Of a DNA stretch of 62,016 nt, positions 51,853-59,628 are shown piece after piece; within the stretch, counting starts at the first letter, position 1; each line of letters begins with the position of its first letter. The stretch is taken from contig JACPPR010000045.1 in the NCBI GenBank assembly GCA_016190895.1, forward strand, positions 1 to 62,016. The letters are read 5' to 3'. The notes beneath the pieces were generated by a model. It was not told the origin of the DNA, searched no databases, and saw only the letters and a program-made list of their open reading frames with translations. Position numbers and translations under genes: made by a program. The stretch is from Chloroflexota bacterium (GTDB taxonomy: Bacteria > Chloroflexota > Dehalococcoidia > Dehalococcoidales > UBA2162).

Positions 51853-52392
51853 ATGACGATGAATCCTCAACCTGAGCCTAAGCTTTTTCTCAGCCGTCAG
51901 GAGATAGCCCGGACTGTCGCGAGCCTGGCAGCTGAAATTACTAAGGAATACTGCGATAAAAACCCTCTCTTGATTGGTATCTTGAAAGGCTCTTTTGTTT
52001 TTCTGGCCGACCTGGTGCGGTTGCTTAACTTCCCTCTTGAGGTTGATTTCATCAAATTATCCAGCTACGGTCGGGGCCGCAGCACTCCCGGGGAACTAAA
52101 AGTGGTGCAGCGTTTCAAGTGCCCCGTCAAAGGCCGTCACGTGCTGATAGTTGAGGATATCGTTGATACCGGCCAGTCGATGGCCTTCCTTACCGAATAT
52201 CTGGGCAAAAAGAAGCCGGCCTCCTTGAGACTCTGCGTCCTGACTGACAAGCCTCCCCGCCGGCAGGTCGAGGTCAATATCGACTACCTGGGCTTTAGCG
52301 TCCCGGACAAATTCCTCGTCGGCTACGGCATGGACTGGGACGAAAAATACCGCAATCTGCCGGATATCGGTTATGTGGAGTTGGAGAAATAA
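51853..52392 (+). CDS. hpt: Hypoxanthine phosphoribosyltransferase
   Basis: A 179-residue purine salvage enzyme. The PRPP-binding loop VLIVEDIVDTGQSMAFL lies near residue 96, the LIGILKGSFVFLADLVR region near 37, and the C-terminal VGYGMDWDEKYRNLPDIG is characteristic of HPRT. It converts hypoxanthine or guanine with PRPP to IMP or GMP. It is followed, after a repeat, by adenine deaminase, which makes hypoxanthine, so the two form a salvage pathway. Confidence 0.93.
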   Translation: MTMNPQPEPKLFLSRQEIARTVASLAAEITKEYCDKNPLLIGILKGSFVFLADLVRLLNFPLEVDFIKLSSYGRGRSTPGELKVVQRFKCPVKGRHVLIVEDIVDTGQSMAFLTEYLGKKKPASLRLCVLTDKPPRRQVEVNIDYLGFSVPDKFLVGYGMDWDEKYRNLPDIGYVELEK

Positions 52393-52403
52393 TTGAATAA
52401 TCT

Positions 52404-52490
52404 GTCATTCCGTGCTTGACACGGAATCCAGAGGCCTAGTTCACGAGCAGAGCGGGTACTCTGGATACCGACTTTCGTCGGTAGGGACAG
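52404..52490. repeat. Palindromic repeat related to the element at 50.9 kb
   Basis: Contains ATTCCGTGCTTGACACGGAAT and TGGATACCGACTTTCGTCGGTA (each a hairpin; the first given as ATTCCGTGC/ACACGGAAT). Both are identical or nearly so to parts of 50884-51026. The middle is different, so the elements share terminal hairpins but not the centre. Confidence 0.7.
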
Positions 52491-52506
52491 CAGCGTGAAA
52501 TATTGA

Positions 52507-54246
52507 GTGAAAGAGATAAGTAACACATTGAACCAGGTGGCCAGGGGCAACGCGCCCGCGGATTTGATTCTGGCCAACGCGCGTATCGTGAATGTGTTCA
52601 ACGGCGAGATTGAACGCGGGAACGTGGCTATCTATGGGGGCAGGATGGCCGGGGTGGGGGATTACAGGCAGGCGAAGGAAGTAATTGACCTGGCGGGCAA
52701 GTATCTGGCGCCGGGGCTTATCGACGGGCATACCCATCTGGAAAGCTCGATGCTGGGCGTGGCACAGTATGCCCGCGCCGTCGTGCCGCGCGGCACTACG
52801 GCTGTCGTCACCGACCTGCACGAAATCGCCAACGTCTGCGGACTGGCAGGGATGAAGTATGTGATGGATTCCGCCCGCCGCCTGCCGCTCGATGTTTTCC
52901 TGATGGCGCCTTCCTGCGTGCCGGCGACTCACCTGGAGACCTCCGGGGCGAGCCTCGGCGTGGAAGAGTTGCGCCAAGTGCTGAAATGGCGGAATTGCAT
53001 CGGGCTGGGGGAGATGATGAATTTCCCCGGCGTGCTTTCCGGCGCCCCGGACGTTCTCAGCAAAATTGAGCTTTTCAGAGGCAAAGTAGCTGACGGCCAC
53101 GCGCCGAGCATCTCCGGGAAAAACCTGAATGCTTACGTTGGTGCTGGCATCACTTCCGACCACGAATCGGTCACGTTGGCTGAGGCGAGGGAGAAGCTGG
53201 ACAGGGGGATGTACGTGATGCTCCGAGAAGGCTCGTCCGAGAAGAACCTGGAGGCGCTCTTGCCCCTGGTGACTGATAAAACCTACAAGCGTTGTATGTT
53301 TGTCGTTGACGACCGCAGCGCCGCCGACCTGCTGAACGATGGCGATATGGACGCCGTGGTGCGCAAGGCGATTAAACTCGGCCTCGACCCGGTGCGGGCG
53401 ATTCAACTAGCCACAATCAACCCTGCCGAACGTTTCAGGCTGGATGGCCTGGGCGCTGTTGCCCCCGGCTACACGGCTAATCTCATCGTCCTCGATGACC
53501 TGTCCAAATTCGTAGCAGACAGTGTCTTTTACAAAGGAACGCTTGTTGCCAAAGGCGGCAAACCGCTATTCCCTGTTGGGGATGGCAGGCGTCTGAGGCA
53601 GCTACGAGACACTGTGAACGTAAAGCCATTCGGTATCGAGGCGCTCAAGGTGCCGGCTCATGGGGAAACGGCGCTGGTTATCGAGGTCGTTCCCGGCCAG
53701 ATAATCACACGCAAGAGGCAGGAGAAAGTTAAAGTTGAAAATTCCCCCTCGTCCCCCTTAATAAGGGGGGTAGGGGGGATTTTGCCTGATATCAGCCGGG
53801 ACATTTTGAAGCTGGCGGTGATAGAAAGGCACCATGCTACGGGCAACATCGGCCTGGGGCTGGTGAGCGGGTTCGGCCTCAAGAACGGCGCGCTTGCCTC
53901 GTCCCTGGCGCACGATTCGCACAATATCGTCGCTGTCGGGACTAACGATGAGGACATCTATGCCGCCATCAAGGAAATCGAGCGTCTTCATGGGGGGTTG
54001 GTGGCGGTGGCTGGAGGAAAGGTTTTAGCCAGCCTGGCTCTGCCCATCGCGGGGTTGCTCTCCGATGAGCCATTGGAGACAGTGGTTGATAAACTGGGCA
54101 AGCTGGAACAGGCGTCAGCGCGAATAGGATGCAGATTGGCCTCGCCATTTTCCACGCTGTCTTTCCTTGCCCTGCCGGTCATCCCGGAACTCAGGCTGAC
54201 CGACTTGGGGCTGGTCGATGTGAACGAGTTCAGGCTGGTTGAATAG
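52507..54246 (+). CDS. ade: Adenine deaminase
   Basis: A 579-residue amidohydrolase that deaminates adenine to hypoxanthine. It shows LAPGLIDGHTHLESSML near residue 70, TDLHEIANVCG near 105, GITSDHESVTLAEA near 215 and RDILKLAVIERHHATGNIGL and AHDSHNIVAVGTNDED in the C-terminal domain. The start is a GTG with a weak ribosome site. Between residues 412 and 426 there is an insertion (NSPSSPLIRGVGGILP) coded by a palindromic repeat. Adenine deaminase tolerance of this loop is inferred from the intact frame. Confidence 0.9.
   Translation: MKEISNTLNQVARGNAPADLILANARIVNVFNGEIERGNVAIYGGRMAGVGDYRQAKEVIDLAGKYLAPGLIDGHTHLESSMLGVAQYARAVVPRGTTAVVTDLHEIANVCGLAGMKYVMDSARRLPLDVFLMAPSCVPATHLETSGASLGVEELRQVLKWRNCIGLGEMMNFPGVLSGAPDVLSKIELFRGKVADGHAPSISGKNLNAYVGAGITSDHESVTLAEAREKLDRGMYVMLREGSSEKNLEALLPLVTDKTYKRCMFVVDDRSAADLLNDGDMDAVVRKAIKLGLDPVRAIQLATINPAERFRLDGLGAVAPGYTANLIVLDDLSKFVADSVFYKGTLVAKGGKPLFPVGDGRRLRQLRDTVNVKPFGIEALKVPAHGETALVIEVVPGQIITRKRQEKVKVENSPSSPLIRGVGGILPDISRDILKLAVIERHHATGNIGLGLVSGFGLKNGALASSLAHDSHNIVAVGTNDEDIYAAIKEIERLHGGLVAVAGGKVLASLALPIAGLLSDEPLETVVDKLGKLEQASARIGCRLASPFSTLSFLALPVIPELRLTDLGLVDVNEFRLVE
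53740..53784. repeat. Palindromic repeat inserted in frame within the adenine deaminase gene
   Basis: TTCCCCCTCGTCCCCCTTA followed by an imperfect reverse complement AAGGGGGGTAGGGGGGATTTT (here AAGGGGGGTA and GGGGGGATTTT). It belongs to the same family as the intergenic elements at 51729, 57221 and 60965 and adds about 15 codons without breaking the frame. Confidence 0.75.
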
Positions 54247-54249
54247 TGA

Positions 54250-54395
54250 CCTCACCCCCTGACCCCCTCTCCGCGAGCGGAGAGGGGGAGCCATACCGAC
54301 GGAATGCCAGCCCCGTACACGATACGGGGTCGGTATCCAGAGAACTGGGTGGGGCGCTGGATTCCGGCTTGCGCCGGAATGGTGTGACGCCCGTT
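54250..54395. repeat. Composite palindromic repeats between ade and the phosphoribosyltransferase gene
   Basis: Includes CCCCCTCTCCGCGAGCGGAG with GAGGGGG (a hairpin), CCCCGTACACGATACGGGG, GGTATCCAGAGAACTGG, and ATTCCGGCTTGCGCCGGAAT. The last has the same ATTCCG-xxx-CGGAAT ends as the elements at 50.9 and 52.4 kb. Confidence 0.65.
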
Positions 54396-54411
54396 GAGGA
54401 GAACGAAAACC

Positions 54412-55131
54412 ATGTATCCTGGCAGAGAAAAAGCTATCTTTGAAAACCGCTATGACGCCGGCAGGCAGCTGGCGGCCAAATTAACTGAATATAAAGGGCT
54501 TGCCAACCAGGTGAGAGGGTTGCAGGTCGTGGTGCTGGCTATACCGAATGGCGGGGTGCCGGTGGGGTTGGAGGTGGCGCTCGCCCTCGAAGCGGATTTC
54601 GACTTGGTGGTGGCCCGCAAGATTCCACTGCCGTTCAACCCGGAGGCGGGGTTTGGGGCGGTGGCGGACGATGGCTCCGTGCTCCTGAATGACGAGATTG
54701 TCGGGATGTACAGCCTTACCCGGGAACAGATAGACTTCCAGGTTGAGAAAGTGCGAGCTGAGATCAAGCGGCGCCGTATGCTCTACAGGCAGGATAGGCC
54801 GCCGGCTCTGGTTTCGGGCAGGACTGTGATAATCACCGATGACGGGCTGGCATCCGGTTTTACCATGAAGGCGGTTGTTTCATCTATGCGCAGCCGCCGG
54901 CCCAGGGAGATTATTGTCGCGGTGCCGTGCAGCTCGGCCTCAGCGCTTGAAGAGGTGAGCAAAGTCGCCGATAAGGTGGTCACCGTAGCCGTAGGTTCGC
55001 AAGCGAGGTTCGCCGTAGCCGATTTCTACAAGAACTGGCACGACGTTCCTGATGACGAGGTCTTCCGCTGTCTGGACAAGTTCCGGCAGGCGCGCTTCAA
55101 GGCGGGGGCTGAGCCTCGTAGAAACCGATAG
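54412..55131 (+). CDS. Phosphoribosyltransferase-domain protein
   Basis: A 239-residue type I phosphoribosyltransferase-fold protein. The PRPP loop reads VIITDDGLASGFTMKA (near 137), and an upstream segment VVVLAIPNGGVPVGLEVALAL (IPNGGVPVG near 44) with VARKIPLPFNPEAGFGAV is typical of a widespread uncharacterised PRT family. Its substrate is not known. I use the ATG at 54412; a TTG six codons earlier is possible. It follows adenine deaminase after a repeat block. Confidence 0.85.
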   Translation: MYPGREKAIFENRYDAGRQLAAKLTEYKGLANQVRGLQVVVLAIPNGGVPVGLEVALALEADFDLVVARKIPLPFNPEAGFGAVADDGSVLLNDEIVGMYSLTREQIDFQVEKVRAEIKRRRMLYRQDRPPALVSGRTVIITDDGLASGFTMKAVVSSMRSRRPREIIVAVPCSSASALEEVSKVADKVVTVAVGSQARFAVADFYKNWHDVPDDEVFRCLDKFRQARFKAGAEPRRNR

Positions 55132-55353
55132 TGCTTCTCGTGTGATTGCGAGATCCCGATTCCATCGGGACGAAGCAGTCTGCGAGGCGGGGTTGTTTCC
55201 CCTCCCAGATTGCCACGTCGTCTCGGCTATCACCTCGACTCCTCGCAATGACAAACCCCTCGATTCCCGTGGCACAGGCGTCTCGCCTGTGCGGGTGGTG
55301 GGTTTCGTCCTTCCGTTGCGAAGTGCGGAAGGACTCTACCCACCCTACGTCCC
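55132..55353. repeat. Repeat-rich gap after the phosphoribosyltransferase gene
   Basis: Outer copies TGATTGCGAG (55142-55151) and CTCGCAATGACA near 55240 form an inverted pair about 100 bp apart; GCACAGGCGTCTCGCCTGTGC near 55271 is a further palindrome (GCACAGGCG/CGCCTGTGC), followed by GTCCTTCC...GGAAGGAC. No gene is seen. Confidence 0.55.
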
Positions 55354-56025
55354 CTATATTTCAAGGCGCAGTTCTCGCTGAAACTGCTTATTAAAGGACA
55401 CCAGAAACTTGTTTCGTTCCGCAGCCATCGTCTTAGCTTTTTCAGTGTGGAAGAAGGCATCCGTAAGCTTTTCTTTGCTGTTTAAGAGTCGCTCTGGCAC
55501 GGATTCAATACCCAGATGTATGTCAAATGCACTTGTCCGTTGAAAAGCCCTGGCAATCCAAGTAGCTCCAAGTAGTTCAAGCTTGTCAGCGTCGTTGACA
55601 ATTCGCGATTCGAGAGTCGTCTGTTCCATTCCTTTGTTATGTTCGCTGATTATTTGCTTCACATGCTGTTTCTGTGCGCTGGGATATCCAAGGCGTTCTA
55701 GAAACCTCTCTGCGATGAGCGCACCTACCTCCCCATGGTCGGCAGAGGGAAGCGCATATAACCCCAGAAACTCCTGGAAATCGTTCTCATCCCTTCCTAA
55801 TGCGTGTTTGCTCCATCCAAGCGGTACCAACCCTACATCGTGCAGCAGGGCTGCGACTTCGATGATCTGGCAGTCAGCTTTCTCAATCGTTCCTATTTTC
55901 ACAGCCAATTTGGTCACTCGTCGAACATGATCGACACCGTGACAGTAACTCAGATCAGATTGATATTTCTCCAAAAAAGCATTGATTTTCTCGATTATTT
56001 GAGCGTGGGTTAATGGGCTATCCAT
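55354..56025 (-). CDS. HD-domain phosphohydrolase
   Basis: A 223-residue protein with the HD motif pattern: H in CHGVDHVRRV (near 31), HD in AALLHDVGL (near 63), and D in IVNDADKLELLG (near 148). HD proteins hydrolyse phosphomonoesters or phosphodiesters of nucleotides. The substrate is not deducible. I use the ATG at 56025, preceded by AGGAG. It is a single gene, convergent with the upstream repeat-rich region. Confidence 0.85.
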   Translation of the reverse strand: MDSPLTHAQIIEKINAFLEKYQSDLSYCHGVDHVRRVTKLAVKIGTIEKADCQIIEVAALLHDVGLVPLGWSKHALGRDENDFQEFLGLYALPSADHGEVGALIAERFLERLGYPSAQKQHVKQIISEHNKGMEQTTLESRIVNDADKLELLGATWIARAFQRTSAFDIHLGIESVPERLLNSKEKLTDAFFHTEKAKTMAAERNKFLVSFNKQFQRELRLEI

Positions 56026-56194
56026 AGTCACCTCTCCTGGTTACCCGTTGGGGTTAAAACAAATGCGCCCAATTTGGTCGGCTATAGCGATTTCCTCCGA
56101 TTTCCCGGAGAGAGCAGAGAGAAAAATCATGCCCCATTATAGAGAAATTGACAATTTTGCCCTATTCTTCGATGCCGGTTGTCTGCCTAATAGC

Positions 56195-57106
56195 CTACTT
56201 CGCTGCTTCCGCCGGCGCGGGGTTCTTGTAGCCTTCTAGCAGCGTGGGCGCTTGCTTGATTAGCTCGTCCACTGTCCAGAGTCCCTCTTTTTTCTCGATG
56301 GATTTCTTCTTCACAGGCTCCGAGTATAGGGCGATGTTGCCGCCGGTCACATCGAAGACCTGCCCGTTCATATCAGATGCCTTGTCTGTGCAGAGATAAA
56401 TCAGGAAGGGAGCCACTGTCTCCGGACTGGGCGGGTTGGTCAGCTCTTCGTATCTCTCCTTGGTCAGCAGTCCGGATTCATAGCGTTTCTTAAAACCGGC
56501 GACGATATCCTCGCTCAAAGTGAAGCGGGTCCCGGCGGTCGGTGCGTAGGCATTGCAGGTGACTCCGTACCTGCCCATCTCCCTGGCGATGGCCCTGGTA
56601 AGGCCGACGATGCCCGCCTTGGCCGCTCCGTAATTGCAGTGTCCCACCGTGCCCAGCCAGGCGGTGGAGGTAGTATTAATGATGCGCCCCCACTTCTGCT
56701 CTCTCATCAGGGCGCAGGCAAACCGGGTGCAATTGAAAGACCCTTTCAGGAACGAATCGATGCAAGTATCCCATTCCTCTTCGGTCATATTCCAGACCAT
56801 ATGCGGTCTGTCCGCGCCGGCGTTGTTGATGAGGATATCCAGCCGGCCGAACTTGTCCACGGCCGCCTTGACGAGCTTCTCGGCGACTCCAAAATTCGAG
56901 ATATCGCCGAAGAAGGGGATGGCCTGTCCACCCTTATCCGTTATCTCTTTGGCGACCGTGGCGGCGTCCCCGCCCTTGGTGCCCTCGGAGCGGTTATTGG
57001 TGACCACCCTGGCGCCCTCGGCGGCAAAAGCCACCGCCAAAGCCCCCCCTATGCCCTGCCCCGAGCCGGTAATGATGACGACTTTATCTTTTAGAATGTT
57101 GCCCAT
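56195..57106 (-). CDS. Short-chain dehydrogenase/reductase
   Basis: A 303-residue SDR. The NAD(P)-binding loop TGSGQGIGGALAVAFA (near 14), NNAG near residue 90, and catalytic Ser (NTTSTAWLG) with YGAAK (near 160) are all present. The 40-residue C-terminal extension (VKKKSIEKKEGLWTVDELI) is longer than in minimal SDRs and resembles the C terminus of hydroxyacyl-CoA dehydrogenase-like SDRs. Substrate unknown. It stands alone, divergent from the pyr operon. Confidence 0.88.
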   Translation of the reverse strand: MGNILKDKVVIITGSGQGIGGALAVAFAAEGARVVTNNRSEGTKGGDAATVAKEITDKGGQAIPFFGDISNFGVAEKLVKAAVDKFGRLDILINNAGADRPHMVWNMTEEEWDTCIDSFLKGSFNCTRFACALMREQKWGRIINTTSTAWLGTVGHCNYGAAKAGIVGLTRAIAREMGRYGVTCNAYAPTAGTRFTLSEDIVAGFKKRYESGLLTKERYEELTNPPSPETVAPFLIYLCTDKASDMNGQVFDVTGGNIALYSEPVKKKSIEKKEGLWTVDELIKQAPTLLEGYKNPAPAEAAK

Positions 57107-57220
57107 TTATATCCTCACTTCTTTCGAATTTGAGACATTATCATGCCTGTGGGAGAAACCAAGAGGGTGGACGAACCGAGTGAAATTGTATACGTTGTCC
57201 AGTCTTCTGTCAAATTCAAG

Positions 57221-57305
57221 AATCCATCCCCCTAACCCCCCTTCCTTTGAAAAAGGAAGGGGGGGGGGAATTTATTATTTTCGAAGGGGCGCTAGCGCCC
57301 CTTCG
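57221..57305. repeat. CCCCTAACCCCC-type inverted repeat plus a 24-bp palindrome
   Basis: AATCCATCCCCCTAACCCCC with CTTCCTTTG, then AAAGGAAGGGGGGGGGGAA, form an imperfect hairpin of the same family as 51729 and 60965. Directly after lies CGAAGGGGCGCT with its exact reverse complement AGCGCCCCTTCG (57282-57305), a perfect palindrome. Confidence 0.65.
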
Positions 57306-57341
57306 CGCTTCCCTACGAACGAAAAGTAGGGGAAAAACCTG

Positions 57342-57370
57342 TTGCAATACCCGGTTTAAAGTGCTATAGT
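57342..57370 (+). promoter_or_regulatory. Promoter of the pyr operon
   Basis: TTGCAA at 57342-57347, 17-bp spacer, TATAGT at 57365-57370. Transcription would begin near 57377 and give a leader of about 135 nt that includes the attenuator. Confidence 0.68.
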
Positions 57371-57400
57371 AATTAAGACAAAAAGAATAATTTCATTACC

Positions 57401-57511
57401 TTTTAAGTTAGTCCAGCGAGGCTAGCAAGGGGATAATCCGAGGGGCAAACCATAACCTCCTTGGAGTGAGCAAAGCCGAACCTCTTGCTAGCTGGCAAGA
57501 GGTTCTTTTTT
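57401..57511 (+). promoter_or_regulatory. PyrR-type attenuator leader of the pyrimidine operon
   Basis: The PyrR-binding loop consensus appears as GTCCAGCGAGGCT (57411-57423). Downstream, GCTAGCAAGGGG (57421-57432) is complementary to CCTCTTGCTAGC (57481-57492), forming an antiterminator, while the same right-hand strand also forms the terminator at 57478-57511. Thus PyrR bound to UMP would free the terminator and stop transcription when pyrimidines are plentiful. The arrangement matches the PyrR system of Gram-positives. Autoregulation is inferred because pyrR is the next gene. Confidence 0.88.
57478..57511 (+). terminator. Intrinsic terminator of the pyr attenuator
   Basis: GAACCTCTTGC (57478-57488) and GCAAGAGGTTC (57495-57505) form an 11-bp perfect stem with a six-base loop, followed by TTTTTT (57506-57511). 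The right arm also holds AGAGG, the likely ribosome-binding site for the pyrR ATG at 57512, so the same hairpin can block translation. Confidence 0.88.
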
Positions 57512-58111
57512 ATGAACAAAACAATCATCATGACCCCGGAGGATATCAAGCGCAGCCTGGCACGCATCGCCCACGAGATTATCGAGCGGAACAAGACTGC
57601 CGAGCATCTGGTGCTGGCCGGTATGCGCACGCGGGGCGTGCCTCTGGCCAAGCGCCTGGCCGCCAATATGGGAGCCTTCGAGGCTTCTAAGATACCTGTC
57701 GGCGCTCTGGATTTCAGCCTCTACAGGGACGACCTGCCGTTAGTCGATAAGGATAAGCAGCCGACTGTCGACCACACCGATATTCCGGTCAGCATCGATG
57801 GCAAATCTGTCGTTCTGGTCGATGATGTCCTCTATACCGGGCGCAGCGCCCGGGCGGCTATGGATGCTCTCATCGACCTGGGCCGTCCCCAATCCATCCA
57901 GCTTGCCGTGCTTATCGACCGCGGGCACCGCGAGCTGCCTATCCGGGCTGACTATGTTGGCAAGAACGTGCCCACCTCACAGCATGAGGAGATAAAGGTC
58001 AGGCTGGTCGAGACCGACGGCATCGATGAAGTGATTATCGTGAAGATGAACCCGGTTCAATCCTCCCAAGGACGCGCCGGAAATGGAATCACCGGTAGGG
58101 AAGCATTATGA
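57512..58111 (+). CDS. pyrR: Bifunctional PyrR regulator / uracil phosphoribosyltransferase
   Basis: A 199-residue PRT-fold protein. The PRPP loop is [21 protein letters not shown] (near 101), preceded by [11 protein letters not shown] and followed by [20 protein letters not shown], all typical of PyrR. PyrR binds RNA and has weak UPRTase activity. The ATG at 57512 directly follows the terminator T-run. It overlaps pyrB by 4 bp (ATGA). Confidence 0.94.
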   Translation: MNKTIIMTPEDIKRSLARIAHEIIERNKTAEHLVLAGMRTRGVPLAKRLAANMGAFEASKIPVGALDFSLYRDDLPLVDKDKQPTVDHTDIPVSIDGKSVVLVDDVLYTGRSARAAMDALIDLGRPQSIQLAVLIDRGHRELPIRADYVGKNVPTSQHEEIKVRLVETDGIDEVIIVKMNPVQSSQGRAGNGITGREAL

Positions 58112-59538
58112 CCCTGGCCGGGCGAAGTCTGGTAACCATGGACGACCTCTCCAACGGGGAAATCGAGGCAATTTTCTCTCTGGCTGATGAGATGGCGGCG
58201 GCAACGGACAAGCAAACCCGCCTGCCAAAGTCCGGTGGTGATGGCGGGCAGGCCGGTATCTGCAAAGGGAAGATTATGGCGAGCCTGTTTTTCGAGCCGA
58301 GCACCCGGACGCGGCTTTCTTTCGAGGCGGCGATGCACCGGCTGGGCGGTAACGTCATCAGCGTCGTCGATGCCAAAGCTACCTCTTTGGCTAAGGGGGA
58401 AAGCATCTCCGATATGGCCCGCATCGTGGGCAGCTACGCCGATATTATTGTCATCAGGCATCCGTGGGAGGGGGCGGCTAAGGTGGTGGCAGACTACGCC
58501 GGTGTGCCGGTGATAAATGCCGGCGATGGCGGGCACCAGCATCCCACCCAGACCCTCCTGGACCTCTATACTATCAAGCGTGAAAGGCAGACCATCAAGG
58601 GACTCAAGATTGCCCTCTGGGGCGACCTTAAGTACGGGCGGACGATACATTCCCTCATCTTCGCCCTGGCCAAGTTCGGCGCTAATATCCTCTTTTGTCC
58701 CACGCCCGGACTGGAAGTGCCCCAGAATATCATCAAGAAGCTGGTAGCTGAATATGGTGGTGAGTTGGAAGTCATCCGGGGTTCGGACGGCAGGAAAAAA
58801 ACCAGCTCTTTCCCCCTCGATGCTATTTACATAACACCAAAAAGCCCGCACCAGCTAGCGATGATGCCCGACCTCAATCTGGAAGTCGAGCTTAAGGCAG
58901 GAGTCGACGCACTCTACGTTACCCGACCTCAAAAAGAGAGATTCGCTGATGGTGAGGCCGGGCAGATAGAGCAAAATTTCCCAGTGGTGAATAAGAAGTT
59001 TCTCAAAGGGGAGCAGTTCAAAAAGACGCTGGTGATGCATCCTCTGCCCAGGGTCGATGAGTTGGCTTACGAGGTGGATGCCGACCCGCGGAGTATGTAC
59101 TTCAAGCAGGCGGCCTGGGGCGTGCCAGTGAGGATGGCGCTGCTGACTCTTTTGCTCGGCGCTAAAGAGGCGGAGGTGCGGGAAGAGCCGAGCGCCTTCG
59201 AGCCGAGGACGGACTACCCGGTATACAACCGGGGCTACGCGGTAACCTGCCCAAATCCGGTGTGTGTCTCAGTACAGGAGACAGAGACCAAGTATCTTAA
59301 GCCTGAGTTCAAGATTGTGAACCTTGAGCCTCTGACGCTCAGGTGCGTCTATTGTGAGCATGGGTTTGAGCCAAGGTACGTCGCCAGCGCCGAGTGGCAC
59401 GAGGGCAGATTGGATACCCGAAAATACCATGGCGCAGATAGTCACCTTGTGAAGAAGATTAAGCCGGAGAACCTGATTATCTTCGATTCTGCCAGCCAGG
59501 CGGAGGAGCGTGGTTTCAAACCGAGTCACTATGCTTGA
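58108..59538 (+). CDS. pyrB: Aspartate carbamoyltransferase with a fused PyrI-like zinc domain
   Basis: A 476-residue protein. Residues 1-355 are the catalytic chain: [15 protein letters not shown] (near 61), [23 protein letters not shown] and HPLPRVDE. Residues 378-420 read like the zinc domain of the regulatory chain PyrI: CPNPVC and CVYC (C381, C386, C413, C416; C-x4-C-x26-C-x2-C, versus C-x4-C-x23-C-x2-C in E. coli PyrI). The about 100-residue nucleotide-binding domain of PyrI is absent. A 55-residue tail follows. An in-frame 10-residue GG-rich insertion near 41-50 looks repeat-derived. Assembly and regulation probably differ from E. coli ATCase. Confidence 0.92.
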   Translation: MTLAGRSLVTMDDLSNGEIEAIFSLADEMAAATDKQTRLPKSGGDGGQAGICKGKIMASLFFEPSTRTRLSFEAAMHRLGGNVISVVDAKATSLAKGESISDMARIVGSYADIIVIRHPWEGAAKVVADYAGVPVINAGDGGHQHPTQTLLDLYTIKRERQTIKGLKIALWGDLKYGRTIHSLIFALAKFGANILFCPTPGLEVPQNIIKKLVAEYGGELEVIRGSDGRKKTSSFPLDAIYITPKSPHQLAMMPDLNLEVELKAGVDALYVTRPQKERFADGEAGQIEQNFPVVNKKFLKGEQFKKTLVMHPLPRVDELAYEVDADPRSMYFKQAAWGVPVRMALLTLLLGAKEAEVREEPSAFEPRTDYPVYNRGYAVTCPNPVCVSVQETETKYLKPEFKIVNLEPLTLRCVYCEHGFEPRYVASAEWHEGRLDTRKYHGADSHLVKKIKPENLIIFDSASQAEERGFKPSHYA

Positions 59539-59569
59539 GTTTATTGAGTTTATAGAGTTTGTTGAGTTA

Positions 59570-59620
59570 CCTTCCACTTCCCTCTCCCCTTGCGGGAGAG
59601 GGATTGAGGGTGAGGGGTAC
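59570..59620. repeat. CCCTCTCCC...GGGAGAGGG hairpin between pyrB and pyrC
   Basis: CCCTCTCCCCTTGCGGGAGAGGG forms a hairpin (CCCTCTCCC with GGGAGAGGG), followed by ATTGAGGGTGAGGGG. It resembles the GGAGAGGGGG element at 54250. It does not end the operon, since pyrC continues. Confidence 0.6.
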
Positions 59621-59628
59621 AGGAGAGA

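Larger units (their letters stand above)
57107..57511. other. 405-bp divergent region between the SDR gene and pyrR
   Basis: Contains a repeat element (57221-57305), a promoter (57342-57370), and the PyrR attenuator leader (57401-57511). The stretch 57107-57220 holds the SDR upstream region; no further gene was seen. Confidence 0.6.

Noticed and set aside
52441-53406. Minus-strand frame of 321 codons opposite adenine deaminase
   Set aside because: His/Gln/Arg-rich translation typical of an antisense shadow; the plus strand is clearly Ade.
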